Shown here piece by piece: positions 33,899 to 42,327 of a stretch of 49,132 bases of DNA. Position numbers and translations under genes: made by a program. The notes beneath the pieces were generated by a model. That model was not told where the DNA came from. It ran no database searches and saw only the letters and a program-made list of their open reading frames with translations. Source of the stretch: Loktanella sp. (GTDB lineage: Bacteria > Pseudomonadota > Alphaproteobacteria > Rhodobacterales > Rhodobacteraceae); assembly GCA_024686085.1 (NCBI GenBank), contig JAIBDT010000011.1, forward strand, positions 1-49,132. The letters are read 5' to 3'. Position 1 is the first letter of the stretch. The number at the start of each line of letters is the position of its first letter.

Positions 33899-35038
33899 TC
33901 ATTCCGTGCGGAACATTGGCGGTCGAGCATCAACCCAAACGCCGTTCTGTTTGGCAGATTGAACGGCCTGATGAACAGCCGCCATTGAGCGCAAACCGTC
34001 TTCTGCTGTCGGCAATCCATCGCGCACCTCACCTCGAATAGTAGCGGCCAGATCAACATAAATGTTCGCGACGGCAAGCGGGAACCCTTCTGGGTGCGCG
34101 ATTGCAACACGGCTAAGGCGCCCTGCCTCCTCAGACAAAGACCCGTCACCTTTTTCCATAATCTGTGTCCGCCCGCCAACGGGCGTGTAATAGACTTGGT
34201 TTGGTTGCTCGGACGCCCAGCGCATACCGCCAGTTTCACCAAAGACCTGAATCTCAAATCCGTGCTGCCTGCCGATTGCGACAGAGCTGGTCCAAAGACG
34301 GCCGACTGTGCCGCTTTCAAGCCGGAAATTGACCATCGCATCATCTTCCAATTCGCGGCTTGGGATTGTGCTGGCAAAGTCAGCGGACAAGTTAAGCACC
34401 TGAGAACCCGCGATAAAGCTTGCCATATGCAGCGCATGAATGCCGCAATCTGCGAACTGCCCCGACACGCCTGCCATCGCAGGATCGTAGCGCCAGCGCA
34501 CACGTGGGTTATCAGCGTCGGTCGCGTCGCCGTGGTGACCGTGGCTAAAGTTCGTCACGATCAGGCGGACCTTGCCGACCTGCCCGGAGCTGACCATATG
34601 GCGCATTTCGCGCACCATCGGGTAGGCGGAATAGCAATAGTTCACCGCGCATGTCTTGCCCGACTTGGCTGCGATTTCAACAATTTCCTCGCCTTCTTCG
34701 ACGGTCATGGTCATCGGCTTTTCGCACAGCACGTTGAAACCAGCCTCGAGAAAGGACTTGGTGATTTCAAAGTGCGTGGAGTTGGGTGTGGCCACGGTCA
34801 CAAGGTCAACGCGGTCATCGCGCGCCGTTTCCCCTGCCAACATTTCGCGCCAATCGCCGTAGGCCCGATCAGCCGCAACTCCCAAGGATTGTGCATAGGC
34901 ACGCCCTTTTTCTGCGTCGTGATCCAATGCGCCAGCCGCAAGAACAAAGTTCCCGTCTGCTTGTGCGCCAAGGCGGTGTGCAGGTCCGATTTGACTGCCT
35001 TCGCCGCCGCCAATCATGCCCCAATTTAGTTTAGCCAT
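33899..35038 (-). CDS. Gfo/Idh/MocA-family oxidoreductase (inositol-type)
   Basis: A 379-residue NAD(P)-dependent dehydrogenase. The nucleotide site is WGMIGGGEGSQIGPAHR (residues 5-21), with CEKPMT carrying the conserved Lys, and an alpha/beta substrate domain after it. Members act on inositols, other cyclitols or sugars. It is the third gene of the minus-strand iol unit (after 35990-37093 and 35088-35978). Inositol or scyllo-inositol dehydrogenase is the likely role from context. Confidence 0.85.
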   Translation of the reverse strand: MAKLNWGMIGGGEGSQIGPAHRLGAQADGNFVLAAGALDHDAEKGRAYAQSLGVAADRAYGDWREMLAGETARDDRVDLVTVATPNSTHFEITKSFLEAGFNVLCEKPMTMTVEEGEEIVEIAAKSGKTCAVNYCYSAYPMVREMRHMVSSGQVGKVRLIVTNFSHGHHGDATDADNPRVRWRYDPAMAGVSGQFADCGIHALHMASFIAGSQVLNLSADFASTIPSRELEDDAMVNFRLESGTVGRLWTSSVAIGRQHGFEIQVFGETGGMRWASEQPNQVYYTPVGGRTQIMEKGDGSLSEEAGRLSRVAIAHPEGFPLAVANIYVDLAATIRGEVRDGLPTAEDGLRSMAAVHQAVQSAKQNGVWVDARPPMFRTE

Positions 35039-35087
35039 TTATCTGTTTCCCTTCGATGTGGGTGTATATTTTGTATCAGGTCGAGAT

Positions 35088-35978
35088 TTAGAATCCGATG
35101 GACTGCAAGTATTCGCGATTCGCTTGGGCATCCTCTAGCGGCGTACCCGGCATGGACGGATCGCAGTCCTGTTCAACGGTGCACCACCCTTGGAAATTTG
35201 CATCCAGCAACAGCTGCCGCACAGCTGGGAAATCAACGTCACCCTGACCCAAGTTGCAGAAAATTCCTTGGCCACAAGCCTTGTAAAAATCGGTCCGCTT
35301 TTCGACAACGTCAGCCTTCACTGCAGGATCGATATCCTTGAAGTGCATATAACTGATGCGGTCCATGTGCCGCTTCATAAACGCAACAGGATCGTAGCCC
35401 GCGTAAGAGTGGTGGCCGGTATCAAAACAGATCTTCAGGATCGTTTCGTCGACCTCATCCAAGAGTTTTTCCAACTCTGGCTCAAAGTCCATAAAGCCAG
35501 CCGCGTGCGCGTGGATGCCAACGGTCAGGCCGTATTCTTCTGCGCCCATTTTGGCGATTGTTGCAATGCGGTCGCGATATGCGGACCATTCAGCGGCGTC
35601 CATTTGCACCGCCTCGGATGCGCGCCCTGCAGTGGGGGCGCGGCGTGGGCTAATACTGTCGATCAGCACTAAATGCTCGGCACCATGTGCAACCAAAGCT
35701 TCGCAGGTGCGTTTGGACGCATCAACAACTTCATGCCATTTCGCCGCATCGTGGAACGGGCGGAAAACAACACCGCCGATGATCTCGAGATCGGTTTTCA
35801 CAAGCTCTTCGCGCAGGATTTCAGGCTCTTCTGGCATGTAGCCGATTGGGCCAAGCTCGATCCCTTTGTAGCCCGCACCTGCGCATTGCTGCAGCACCGA
35901 CTGCCACGTCGGATAGGATGGATCAGATGCAAATTCGATGCCCCAAGAACATGGCGCGTTGCCGATACGGATAGTCAT
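35088..35978 (-). CDS. iolE: IolE/IolI-like TIM-barrel inosose dehydratase or isomerase
   Basis: A 296-residue xylose-isomerase-like TIM barrel. Visible features: IGNAPCSWGIEF at the start, YKGIELGPIGYMP, GIHAHAAG, CFDTGHHSYAG, MHFKDIDP and a C-terminal TVEQDCDP, with His, Asp and Glu metal ligands. In the iol context it would dehydrate 2-keto-myo-inositol (IolE) or isomerise inososes (IolI); I cannot separate these by eye. AAAGGG lies 7 bases before ATG 35978. Confidence 0.78.
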   Translation of the reverse strand: MTIRIGNAPCSWGIEFASDPSYPTWQSVLQQCAGAGYKGIELGPIGYMPEEPEILREELVKTDLEIIGGVVFRPFHDAAKWHEVVDASKRTCEALVAHGAEHLVLIDSISPRRAPTAGRASEAVQMDAAEWSAYRDRIATIAKMGAEEYGLTVGIHAHAAGFMDFEPELEKLLDEVDETILKICFDTGHHSYAGYDPVAFMKRHMDRISYMHFKDIDPAVKADVVEKRTDFYKACGQGIFCNLGQGDVDFPAVRQLLLDANFQGWCTVEQDCDPSMPGTPLEDAQANREYLQSIGF

Positions 35979-35989
35979 GTCGGACCCTT

Positions 35990-37093
35990 TCAGTAGTCGC
36001 TGACGTTTTGCCAAGACTTGGTGTCGGATGACGCCAAAGCCGCAGCCACGATTTGATTGACAGCCAACCCGTCACGGAAGGTTGGCCATTTGTTTTGTCC
36101 CGATCCGATGGCCTCCAGAAAGTCCTTCGCTTCGATAATTATCTGATCTTGATAGCCTGTTCCATGGCCTGGGCCTTGGCAGAACGGCAGATAGTCGGGG
36201 TGCGCTGGACCTGTCAGAATTTTGGTAAAGCCGCGCTGCGCTTCGTCCCCGTGCATCTTATAAAGCCAGATCGCGTTCTGGTCTTCTTGGTCAAACCTAA
36301 TTGCGCCCTTTGTCCCAGTAATCTCGTAGGCATAGCCCATTTTGCGTCCAGTTGCGATGCGGCTGAAGTACATTGCCCCCATCGCCCCGTTTTCAAAGCG
36401 GCACATCATTTGCCCATGGTCATCATTGGTTACGGTCCCACCAGGACGGTCGGTGTGGACGGTTTCGACCTCGGCAATCAAAGATGATATCGGCCCGATC
36501 AACGCAAGTGCGGCGTTGAGCATATGCGGCGCGAGGTCACCCATTGTGCCATTTGCCATCCCAGTCGTGCGCCATGTCGCGGGGGCATCCGGGTCGGCAA
36601 GAAAGTCCTCTGTATGTTCGCCACGGAACCAAGTGATATCCCCAATAACCCCGTCGCGGATCAGGTCGCGCGCATATTGGCTGGCTGGCGTGCGAATGTA
36701 GTTGAACCCGACCATGTTGATCGCATTCGCATTCTCAGCCGCTTGGGTCATCGCAAGGCTATCAGCCAAGGTCGCGCCCATCGGTTTTTCACATAGCACA
36801 GGTTTACCAAGTGCAAAGGCCGCTTCGGCGATGTCACGATGCGTGGATTGGGGCGATGCAATGACGATTGCTTCTACCAGCGGATCGTTGACCAAGACCC
36901 GCCAATCAGTGGTCGCCCGCGCAAAGCCAAAAGCCGACCGATATTTCTCGGCAGAGGAATCACTTGTTGCGCAAACCATCTCCAAGCGAGGTCTTAGGGC
37001 CGTTTCGAACACCGCACCGACGGCAGACATGGCGACCGCATGTGCCTTGCCCATATAGCCACCACCGATGATTCCGATACCTATCTGCGTCAT
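35990..37093 (-). CDS. Gfo/Idh/MocA-family oxidoreductase (inositol-type)
   Basis: A 367-residue dehydrogenase, a paralogue of 33899-35038. The nucleotide site is IGIIGGGYMGKAHA, and CEKPMGATL carries the conserved Lys. HMLNAALALIG and YAYEITGTKGAIRFDQE fit the substrate domain. ATG 37093 is chosen; the longer frame to 37312 crosses the operator and iolD. It is the first gene of the minus-strand iol unit and faces iolD across the palindrome at 37120-37137. It may supply the IolG step. Confidence 0.86.
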   Translation of the reverse strand: MTQIGIGIIGGGYMGKAHAVAMSAVGAVFETALRPRLEMVCATSDSSAEKYRSAFGFARATTDWRVLVNDPLVEAIVIASPQSTHRDIAEAAFALGKPVLCEKPMGATLADSLAMTQAAENANAINMVGFNYIRTPASQYARDLIRDGVIGDITWFRGEHTEDFLADPDAPATWRTTGMANGTMGDLAPHMLNAALALIGPISSLIAEVETVHTDRPGGTVTNDDHGQMMCRFENGAMGAMYFSRIATGRKMGYAYEITGTKGAIRFDQEDQNAIWLYKMHGDEAQRGFTKILTGPAHPDYLPFCQGPGHGTGYQDQIIIEAKDFLEAIGSGQNKWPTFRDGLAVNQIVAAALASSDTKSWQNVSDY

Positions 37094-37119
37094 TGTTCCG
37101 TCCCATTTTTGAAATACGG

Positions 37120-37137
37120 TTTGCAACCGGTTGCAAA
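37120..37137. promoter_or_regulatory. Candidate LacI-family operator (site 2)
   Basis: TTTGCAACCGGTTGCAAA is a perfect 18-bp palindrome in the 99-base region between the divergent first gene of the minus iol unit and iolD. A CG-centred dyad of this kind is typical for LacI-family repressors, and it can control both directions at once. Confidence 0.88.
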
Positions 37138-37192
37138 ATTTGTATCTTAAGAATCGAAACACCGTCAATGACAGATCCGCATGAGAGCTAAA

Positions 37193-39043
37193 ATGAATAC
37201 AATTAAGCTGACCACCGCACAGGCGATTGTGCGCTATCTTGCCGCACAATATACTGTCGTTGACGGGAAAGAAGTCCGCCTGTTTGGCGGCGGCTTTGGC
37301 ATCTTCGGCCATGGTAATGTGACTTGCTTGGGCGAGGCATTATACGATCACCGCGAGGAATTGCCGCTATACCGTGGTCAGAACGAGCAAGGCATGGGCT
37401 TTGCTGCGACGGCCTACGCCAAGTATCACTTGCGTCGCCGCATGATGTTCTGCACCGCCTCCGCAGGTCCCGGAACGGCGAACCTGTTGACCGCTGCCGC
37501 GCTGGCACATGCGAACCGCCTGCCGATGTTGATGTTATGCGGTGACGCGTTTTTGACCCGCTTGCCCGATCCTGTGTTGCAGCAGTTGGAGCACTTCGGG
37601 AACCCTACCTTGGGCACGAATGATGCGTTTAAGGCCGTATCGCGTTTTTGGGATCGCATCACCCATCCAGCACAGATTATCCAATCTTTGCCCGCCGCGA
37701 TTGCGACGATGATCGACCCCGCCGATTGCGGCCCTGCGTTTATTGGCTTGCCGCAGGATGTGCAGGGATGGACGTTTGATTACCCAACGCGCTTCTTTGA
37801 AAAACGCGTCCATCGTCTGCGCAGCCAAGCCCCTGATGAGGTGGAAGTGGCCGAGGCTTTGGCGTTGCTGGCAACGGCCAAGCGTCCGATGATCATCGCG
37901 GGTGGTGGTGTGCAATATGCTGGTGCCGTGACCGAGTTGACTGTCTTTGCCGAAAGCACGGGCATCCCTGTGGTTGAGACCATCGCTGGGCGCGCCAACA
38001 TGCTGGACACTCATCCGCTAAATATCGGCCCGATTGGCGTGACTGGATCTGACAGTGCCAATACAATTGCTAAAGAGGCGGATGTGATTATCGCCGTGGG
38101 CACCCGTTTGCAGGATTTCACAACAGGGTCATGGACCGCATTCGACCATGACGCAAAGATTATCGGCGTGAATGTGGGTCGTCACGATGCGGCAAAGCAT
38201 ATGTCGATGACCGTCGTTGGTGACGCGAAGAAATCGCTCAAGGCGCTTACGAATGACTACAAAGCGCCCGCCAATTGGACTGCACATGCACAAACGGAGC
38301 GGGCCAAATGGACCGATTACGTTGCCAAAAATGTCAGCTACGGCAACGGACCGAATTCGTACGCGCAAGCGATTGGCGTCGTGAATGCACTATGTGATCC
38401 GCGTGACCGTGTAGTTGCAGCGGCGGGTGGTTTGCCAGCTGAGGTTACGGCAAACTGGCGAACACTTGATATTGGCACGGTCGACGTAGAGTTCGGGTTT
38501 TCGTGCATGGGCTACGAGATAGCAGGCGGATGGGGTGCGCGCATTGCGCAGTCGGAAAACGAACCTTCGAAAGACACGATCGTATTTACAGGTGACGGTT
38601 CTTATATGCTGATGAACTCTGACATCTATTCGTCCGTATTGACCGAGAAAAAGATGATCATCTGCGTGCTGGATAATGGCGGGTTTGCGGTGATCAACAA
38701 GTTGCAGAACAATACTGGAAACGAGAGCTTTAACAATCTGATCGCCGACACACCCACAGCGACCAAACCCTTTGCCGTAGATTTCGAAGCCCACGCCAAG
38801 GCCATGGGGGCCACCGCTGAAACAGTGTCTAATCCAGCGGAAATGGCTGAAGCATTCAGCCGTGCCAAAGCATCGGACAAGACATATGTCATTGTCATGC
38901 AGGTCGACCCCTACGAAGGCTGGACAACCGAAGGCCACGCGTGGTGGGAAGTTGGCACGCCGCATATTACCGAGAATGCCAAGGTGCGGGATGCCCATAA
39001 AGACTGGGAATCGACCCGCCCCGAACAGCGCAAGGGCGTTTGA
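37193..39043 (+). CDS. iolD: 3D-(3,5/4)-trihydroxycyclohexane-1,2-dione hydrolase
   Basis: A thiamine-diphosphate enzyme that opens the ring of the inositol-derived diketone to 5-deoxy-glucuronate. The 616-residue protein has the PYR domain with GQNEQGMGFAATAYAK (catalytic Glu), a central domain around PMIIAGGGVQYAGAV, and the PP domain with FTGDGSYMLMNSD and VLDNGGFAVIN binding ThDP and magnesium. I use ATG 37193; an ATG four codons upstream is possible. First gene of the plus-strand iol operon. Confidence 0.94.
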   Translation: MNTIKLTTAQAIVRYLAAQYTVVDGKEVRLFGGGFGIFGHGNVTCLGEALYDHREELPLYRGQNEQGMGFAATAYAKYHLRRRMMFCTASAGPGTANLLTAAALAHANRLPMLMLCGDAFLTRLPDPVLQQLEHFGNPTLGTNDAFKAVSRFWDRITHPAQIIQSLPAAIATMIDPADCGPAFIGLPQDVQGWTFDYPTRFFEKRVHRLRSQAPDEVEVAEALALLATAKRPMIIAGGGVQYAGAVTELTVFAESTGIPVVETIAGRANMLDTHPLNIGPIGVTGSDSANTIAKEADVIIAVGTRLQDFTTGSWTAFDHDAKIIGVNVGRHDAAKHMSMTVVGDAKKSLKALTNDYKAPANWTAHAQTERAKWTDYVAKNVSYGNGPNSYAQAIGVVNALCDPRDRVVAAAGGLPAEVTANWRTLDIGTVDVEFGFSCMGYEIAGGWGARIAQSENEPSKDTIVFTGDGSYMLMNSDIYSSVLTEKKMIICVLDNGGFAVINKLQNNTGNESFNNLIADTPTATKPFAVDFEAHAKAMGATAETVSNPAEMAEAFSRAKASDKTYVIVMQVDPYEGWTTEGHAWWEVGTPHITENAKVRDAHKDWESTRPEQRKGV

Positions 39044-39045
39044 TT

Positions 39046-40023
39046 ATGGATGTCATCAAAGGCATAGAGGGCAATAATTTCATCGTCATGGGGCGTGTCG
39101 GTATGGACCTGTTTCCTCCAAACGGTGAAGGCATCGAGGACGCGGAAAGCTATACGGCGGATATGGGCGGATCGTCTGCAAATATCGCGGCTGGTATCGT
39201 CAAGTTGGGTGGCAAAGCCGCACTGCTGACTCGCGTTTCAGATGATGCTGTTGGTCGATTCTGCGTCAAGAAATTGCAGCATTACGGTGTTGATTCAGCT
39301 CATGTCAGTGTTCAAAGCGGCGAGGCGCGCAATTCGCTCGCGCTTTATGAAAGCCGTGTTGATGGACATCAGTCGGTCATCTATCGCAATAGTGCGGCTG
39401 ATTTTGAAATGACTGTCGCTGATGTCGAGGCCGTGGATTACAGCCAGTATTCTGCTTTGGTCACCGCTGGCACAGTATTCGCGGCTGAGCCTTCTCGAAC
39501 TGCGGCGTTTCGTGCTTTTGAATTAGCGCGCGCAGCGGGTTTGCCAATTATCTTTGACGTCGATTACCGCCCCTATTCATGGCCGTCTGCCCAAGTAGCC
39601 GAAAACGTGTTAAGTCGCGCGGGGGCGATGTCAGACGTGATCGTTGGCAATGATGACGAGTTTGGCTTTATGGCAGGAGCCAAGGAAAAGGGCCTGCAAA
39701 AGGCCCGCGATCTGGCCACTGCTGGCGCTGCGATTGTTGTCTATAAGATGGGCGAACATGGCGCAATAACCCTTGCTGATGGTGAGGAACTACGCACTGG
39801 GATTTATCGTGTGACCGCGCTAAAGCCGACAGGCGCTGGCGATAGTTTTATGGCGGGGATGTTGTCATCTATCGCCACAGGGCATGACCTGAAGACCTCT
39901 GTTATGCGCGGCTCTGCCTGTGCCGCGATTGTCGTTGCCAAACCCGGATGCGCACCCGCCATGCCCTATACTACCGATCTCGAAGAATTTTTGTCCAGCC
40001 ACGCTGGCCCGACGCCCACTTGA
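39046..40023 (+). CDS. iolC: 5-dehydro-2-deoxygluconokinase
   Basis: A PfkB-family kinase of 325 residues that phosphorylates 5-dehydro-2-deoxy-D-gluconate. Motifs are MGRVGMDLFPP, DMGGSSANIAAGIVKLGG, NDDEFGFM and the ATP/catalytic TGAGDSFMAGML with the catalytic Asp. It starts 2 bases after the iolD stop, with AAGGG inside the end of iolD serving as ribosome binding site. Confidence 0.93.
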   Translation: MDVIKGIEGNNFIVMGRVGMDLFPPNGEGIEDAESYTADMGGSSANIAAGIVKLGGKAALLTRVSDDAVGRFCVKKLQHYGVDSAHVSVQSGEARNSLALYESRVDGHQSVIYRNSAADFEMTVADVEAVDYSQYSALVTAGTVFAAEPSRTAAFRAFELARAAGLPIIFDVDYRPYSWPSAQVAENVLSRAGAMSDVIVGNDDEFGFMAGAKEKGLQKARDLATAGAAIVVYKMGEHGAITLADGEELRTGIYRVTALKPTGAGDSFMAGMLSSIATGHDLKTSVMRGSACAAIVVAKPGCAPAMPYTTDLEEFLSSHAGPTPT

Positions 40024-40035
40024 AAAGGACGCCCC

Positions 40036-40893
40036 ATGCATATTGCACCACATGATAACCAGAACAAACCGATCGTAGATGCCGATGATCCGACGGTGCC
40101 ACTGAACTATTTCAACATCGTAAAGTTGAAGAAAGGCGAGGCGTTTTCCTATCAGGTTCCGGGCTACGAAACCTGTATCGTTCCCGCCACTGGCACCGTG
40201 AATGTTGATATTGAAGGCGTGCAATACGCGGCACTTGGTAATCGCGGCGTTGACGTTTGGGATGGTGAGCCAGAGGGTGTGTATGTCCCTGTTGGTGCCA
40301 AAGTGACATTCGACTGTGTCTCTGACGATACCGAAGTTTTCATTGCGGGTGCCCGTTATGACAAGGTGCTTGATCCGTTTGATGTCCGTGTCGCCGAGTT
40401 AGACAAAGTGCAATACGGGTCGGATGACACCAAAACCCACCGCAAGATCAAACATATCTTGGGCACGAAATACCACGATAAAGTCGGTCGTTTGCTGGTG
40501 TCGGAACTGTTTACTGTGGGTCAAGGCGGCTGGTCAGGTTTCCCTGCACACAAGCACGACACCGACCGCAAAGACGCCGATGGCAACATCATCGAGACAC
40601 GCCATGACGAGACCTATAATTTCCGGTTCAGACCTAACCACGGCTCTGGCGTACAGATCATCCAACGCGAAGAAGGCAAGGCGGGTGACGCGTATCAGTT
40701 GATGGATGGTTCTACGATTATGCTTGATAGCGGCTATCACCCCTGTGCTGTGATGCCTGGTTACGAGATGTATTATTTCACCATTCTGGGCGGCCTATCT
40801 CAGCGTAGCTTGGTACAGTATTTCCAACCGACCCATGCTTATCAGGTCGAAACTATTCCCGGCATCAAAGATATGATCGCCAAGTTCAAGTAA
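40036..40893 (+). CDS. iolB: 5-deoxy-glucuronate isomerase
   Basis: A 285-residue bicupin enzyme that isomerises 5-deoxy-glucuronate to 5-dehydro-2-deoxy-gluconate. Visible metal-site text: SGFPAHKHDTD with the histidines, HDETYNFRFRP, and YHPCAVMPGYEMYYF. AAAAGGA is just before the ATG, 12 bases after iolC. Confidence 0.94.
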   Translation: MHIAPHDNQNKPIVDADDPTVPLNYFNIVKLKKGEAFSYQVPGYETCIVPATGTVNVDIEGVQYAALGNRGVDVWDGEPEGVYVPVGAKVTFDCVSDDTEVFIAGARYDKVLDPFDVRVAELDKVQYGSDDTKTHRKIKHILGTKYHDKVGRLLVSELFTVGQGGWSGFPAHKHDTDRKDADGNIIETRHDETYNFRFRPNHGSGVQIIQREEGKAGDAYQLMDGSTIMLDSGYHPCAVMPGYEMYYFTILGGLSQRSLVQYFQPTHAYQVETIPGIKDMIAKFK

Positions 40894-40902
40894 GGGGCTG
40901 AT

Positions 40903-41730
40903 ATGCCACTAGTTACATTAAAAGATGTGCTGCAACCGGCACTGTCAGGTGGCTATGCCGTCGGCGGCTTGGTCACCCTTGGATGGGAAGATATGCGCGC
41001 CTATGTGGCCGCTGCCGAAGAGGTCGGGTGCCCAGTCATCTTGCAAGCTGGCCCCGGCTGTCGCGCGCATACGCCGCTGCCTGTTCTCGGAAAAATGTTT
41101 CGCCATCTAGCGGAGGGGTCTCGCGTCCCTGTCGTTGCACATCTCGACCACGGCTATACGTTCGAGGAATGTAAAGAGGCTTTGGATTCGGGGTTCACGT
41201 CGCTCATGTATGACGGGTCACGCAAGCCGCTGTCACAAAACATTGACGAGACCGCCCGCATTGCCGAGATGGCCCATGCGGCAGGGATTTCATGCGAAGG
41301 CGAGATTGGCTTTGTCGGCTATGCGGACGGCGAGAATTCGGCTGGCACAGCCCCAGACGAGGCCGCTGTTTTCGCGCGTGATAGCGGCGTGGACGCGATG
41401 GCCATTTCAGTTGGCAACGTACATTTGCAGCAGGACAAAGAGGGCGGTCTGGATATGTCACGGGTTCGCGCGATTGAAGCGGTGACATCTGTCCCACTTG
41501 TGATCCATGGCGGATCGGGCGTGCCTGTCGATCAGCGTCGCGACTTGGCGTTGAATTCAAAAGTGTGCAAATTTAACATTGGGACTGAACTACGCATGGC
41601 CTTCGGTGCTGCGCTGCGCAAAGCAGTAAACGCCGATCCCGACAGGTTTGATCGCGTAACGATTTTGAGAGAAACGCATGACCCAGTCGTTGCCGCCGCA
41701 ATCGAAGTGCTGCGCGCGTTCAAGGCCTGA
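40903..41730 (+). CDS. iolJ: Class II aldolase (IolJ-like, fructose-bisphosphate aldolase family)
   Basis: A 275-residue zinc-dependent aldolase expected to split 6-phospho-5-dehydro-2-deoxygluconate into DHAP and malonate semialdehyde. Zinc and catalytic text: VVAHLDHGYTFEE, SCEGEIGFVG, ISVGNVHL, VIHGGSGVPVDQRR and CKFNIGTELRM. It is the last gene of the plus-strand iol operon and overlaps the convergent Lrp-type gene by 11 bases. Confidence 0.88.
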   Translation: MPLVTLKDVLQPALSGGYAVGGLVTLGWEDMRAYVAAAEEVGCPVILQAGPGCRAHTPLPVLGKMFRHLAEGSRVPVVAHLDHGYTFEECKEALDSGFTSLMYDGSRKPLSQNIDETARIAEMAHAAGISCEGEIGFVGYADGENSAGTAPDEAAVFARDSGVDAMAISVGNVHLQQDKEGGLDMSRVRAIEAVTSVPLVIHGGSGVPVDQRRDLALNSKVCKFNIGTELRMAFGAALRKAVNADPDRFDRVTILRETHDPVVAAAIEVLRAFKA

Positions 41731-42184
41731 CAGGCAGGGCCGTTGTCTGCCTGACAGTACGCAGGGCAAATGACGATTGCATCTGCGCGACCCCCGGCAG
41801 CGCCGCGAGGTAGCGGCGGTGGATGCGCGCGAAATCTTCGGTATCGCCTGCGGTCACTTTCAACAGGTAATCGGCGCTACCCGCCATCAAATGACACTCC
41901 AAAACATCGGGCACCCGCGCCACGGCTTTTTCAAACGCATCCAGCACTTCGTCGGCTTGACCAGACAAGGTGATTTCGACAAAAACTGTGGTTGGTCGCC
42001 CCACCTTGCGCGGATTTAGCAAGGCAACATAGCCTGCAATAATTCCGTCTTTTTCAAGCCGCTGCACGCGCCTATGGCAGGCAGAGGGCGACAGATTGAT
42101 CACTTCTGAAAGCTCGGCATTGGACATGCGCCCCGACTTTTGCAGAACCTCTAAGATTCGCTGGTCTATGCTGTCAATTTCCAT
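41720..42184 (-). CDS. Lrp/AsnC-family regulator, probably of alanine dehydrogenase
   Basis: A 154-residue regulator with an N-terminal helix-turn-helix (DSIDQRILEVLQKSGRMSNA and LSEVINLSPSACHRRVQRLE) and a C-terminal RAM domain (ETTLSGQ-like VEITLSGQADEVL, ECHLMAGSADYLLKV). ATG 42184 is preferred over a GTG nine bases upstream. It diverges from ald across 143 bases, the usual AldR-ald arrangement. Confidence 0.92.
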   Translation of the reverse strand: MEIDSIDQRILEVLQKSGRMSNAELSEVINLSPSACHRRVQRLEKDGIIAGYVALLNPRKVGRPTTVFVEITLSGQADEVLDAFEKAVARVPDVLECHLMAGSADYLLKVTAGDTEDFARIHRRYLAALPGVAQMQSSFALRTVRQTTALPVRP

Positions 42185-42327
42185 ATGGCGCACGATCCTT
42201 CGGTATTTTTATAAATTATTGCACGTTTGTATCAAAGATACCGCTAACGCCCAAGAACATTCTAGATGAAATTGCGGCACGACGGGCAGATAGTCGCATC
42301 AATATTACTTCGGGGAGGAGACCCAAA

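Noticed and set aside
34094..35029. Long plus-strand reading frame of 311 codons
   Set aside because: It lies entirely antisense to a clear Gfo/Idh dehydrogenase gene and encodes a Cys/His/Arg-rich sequence with no family features.
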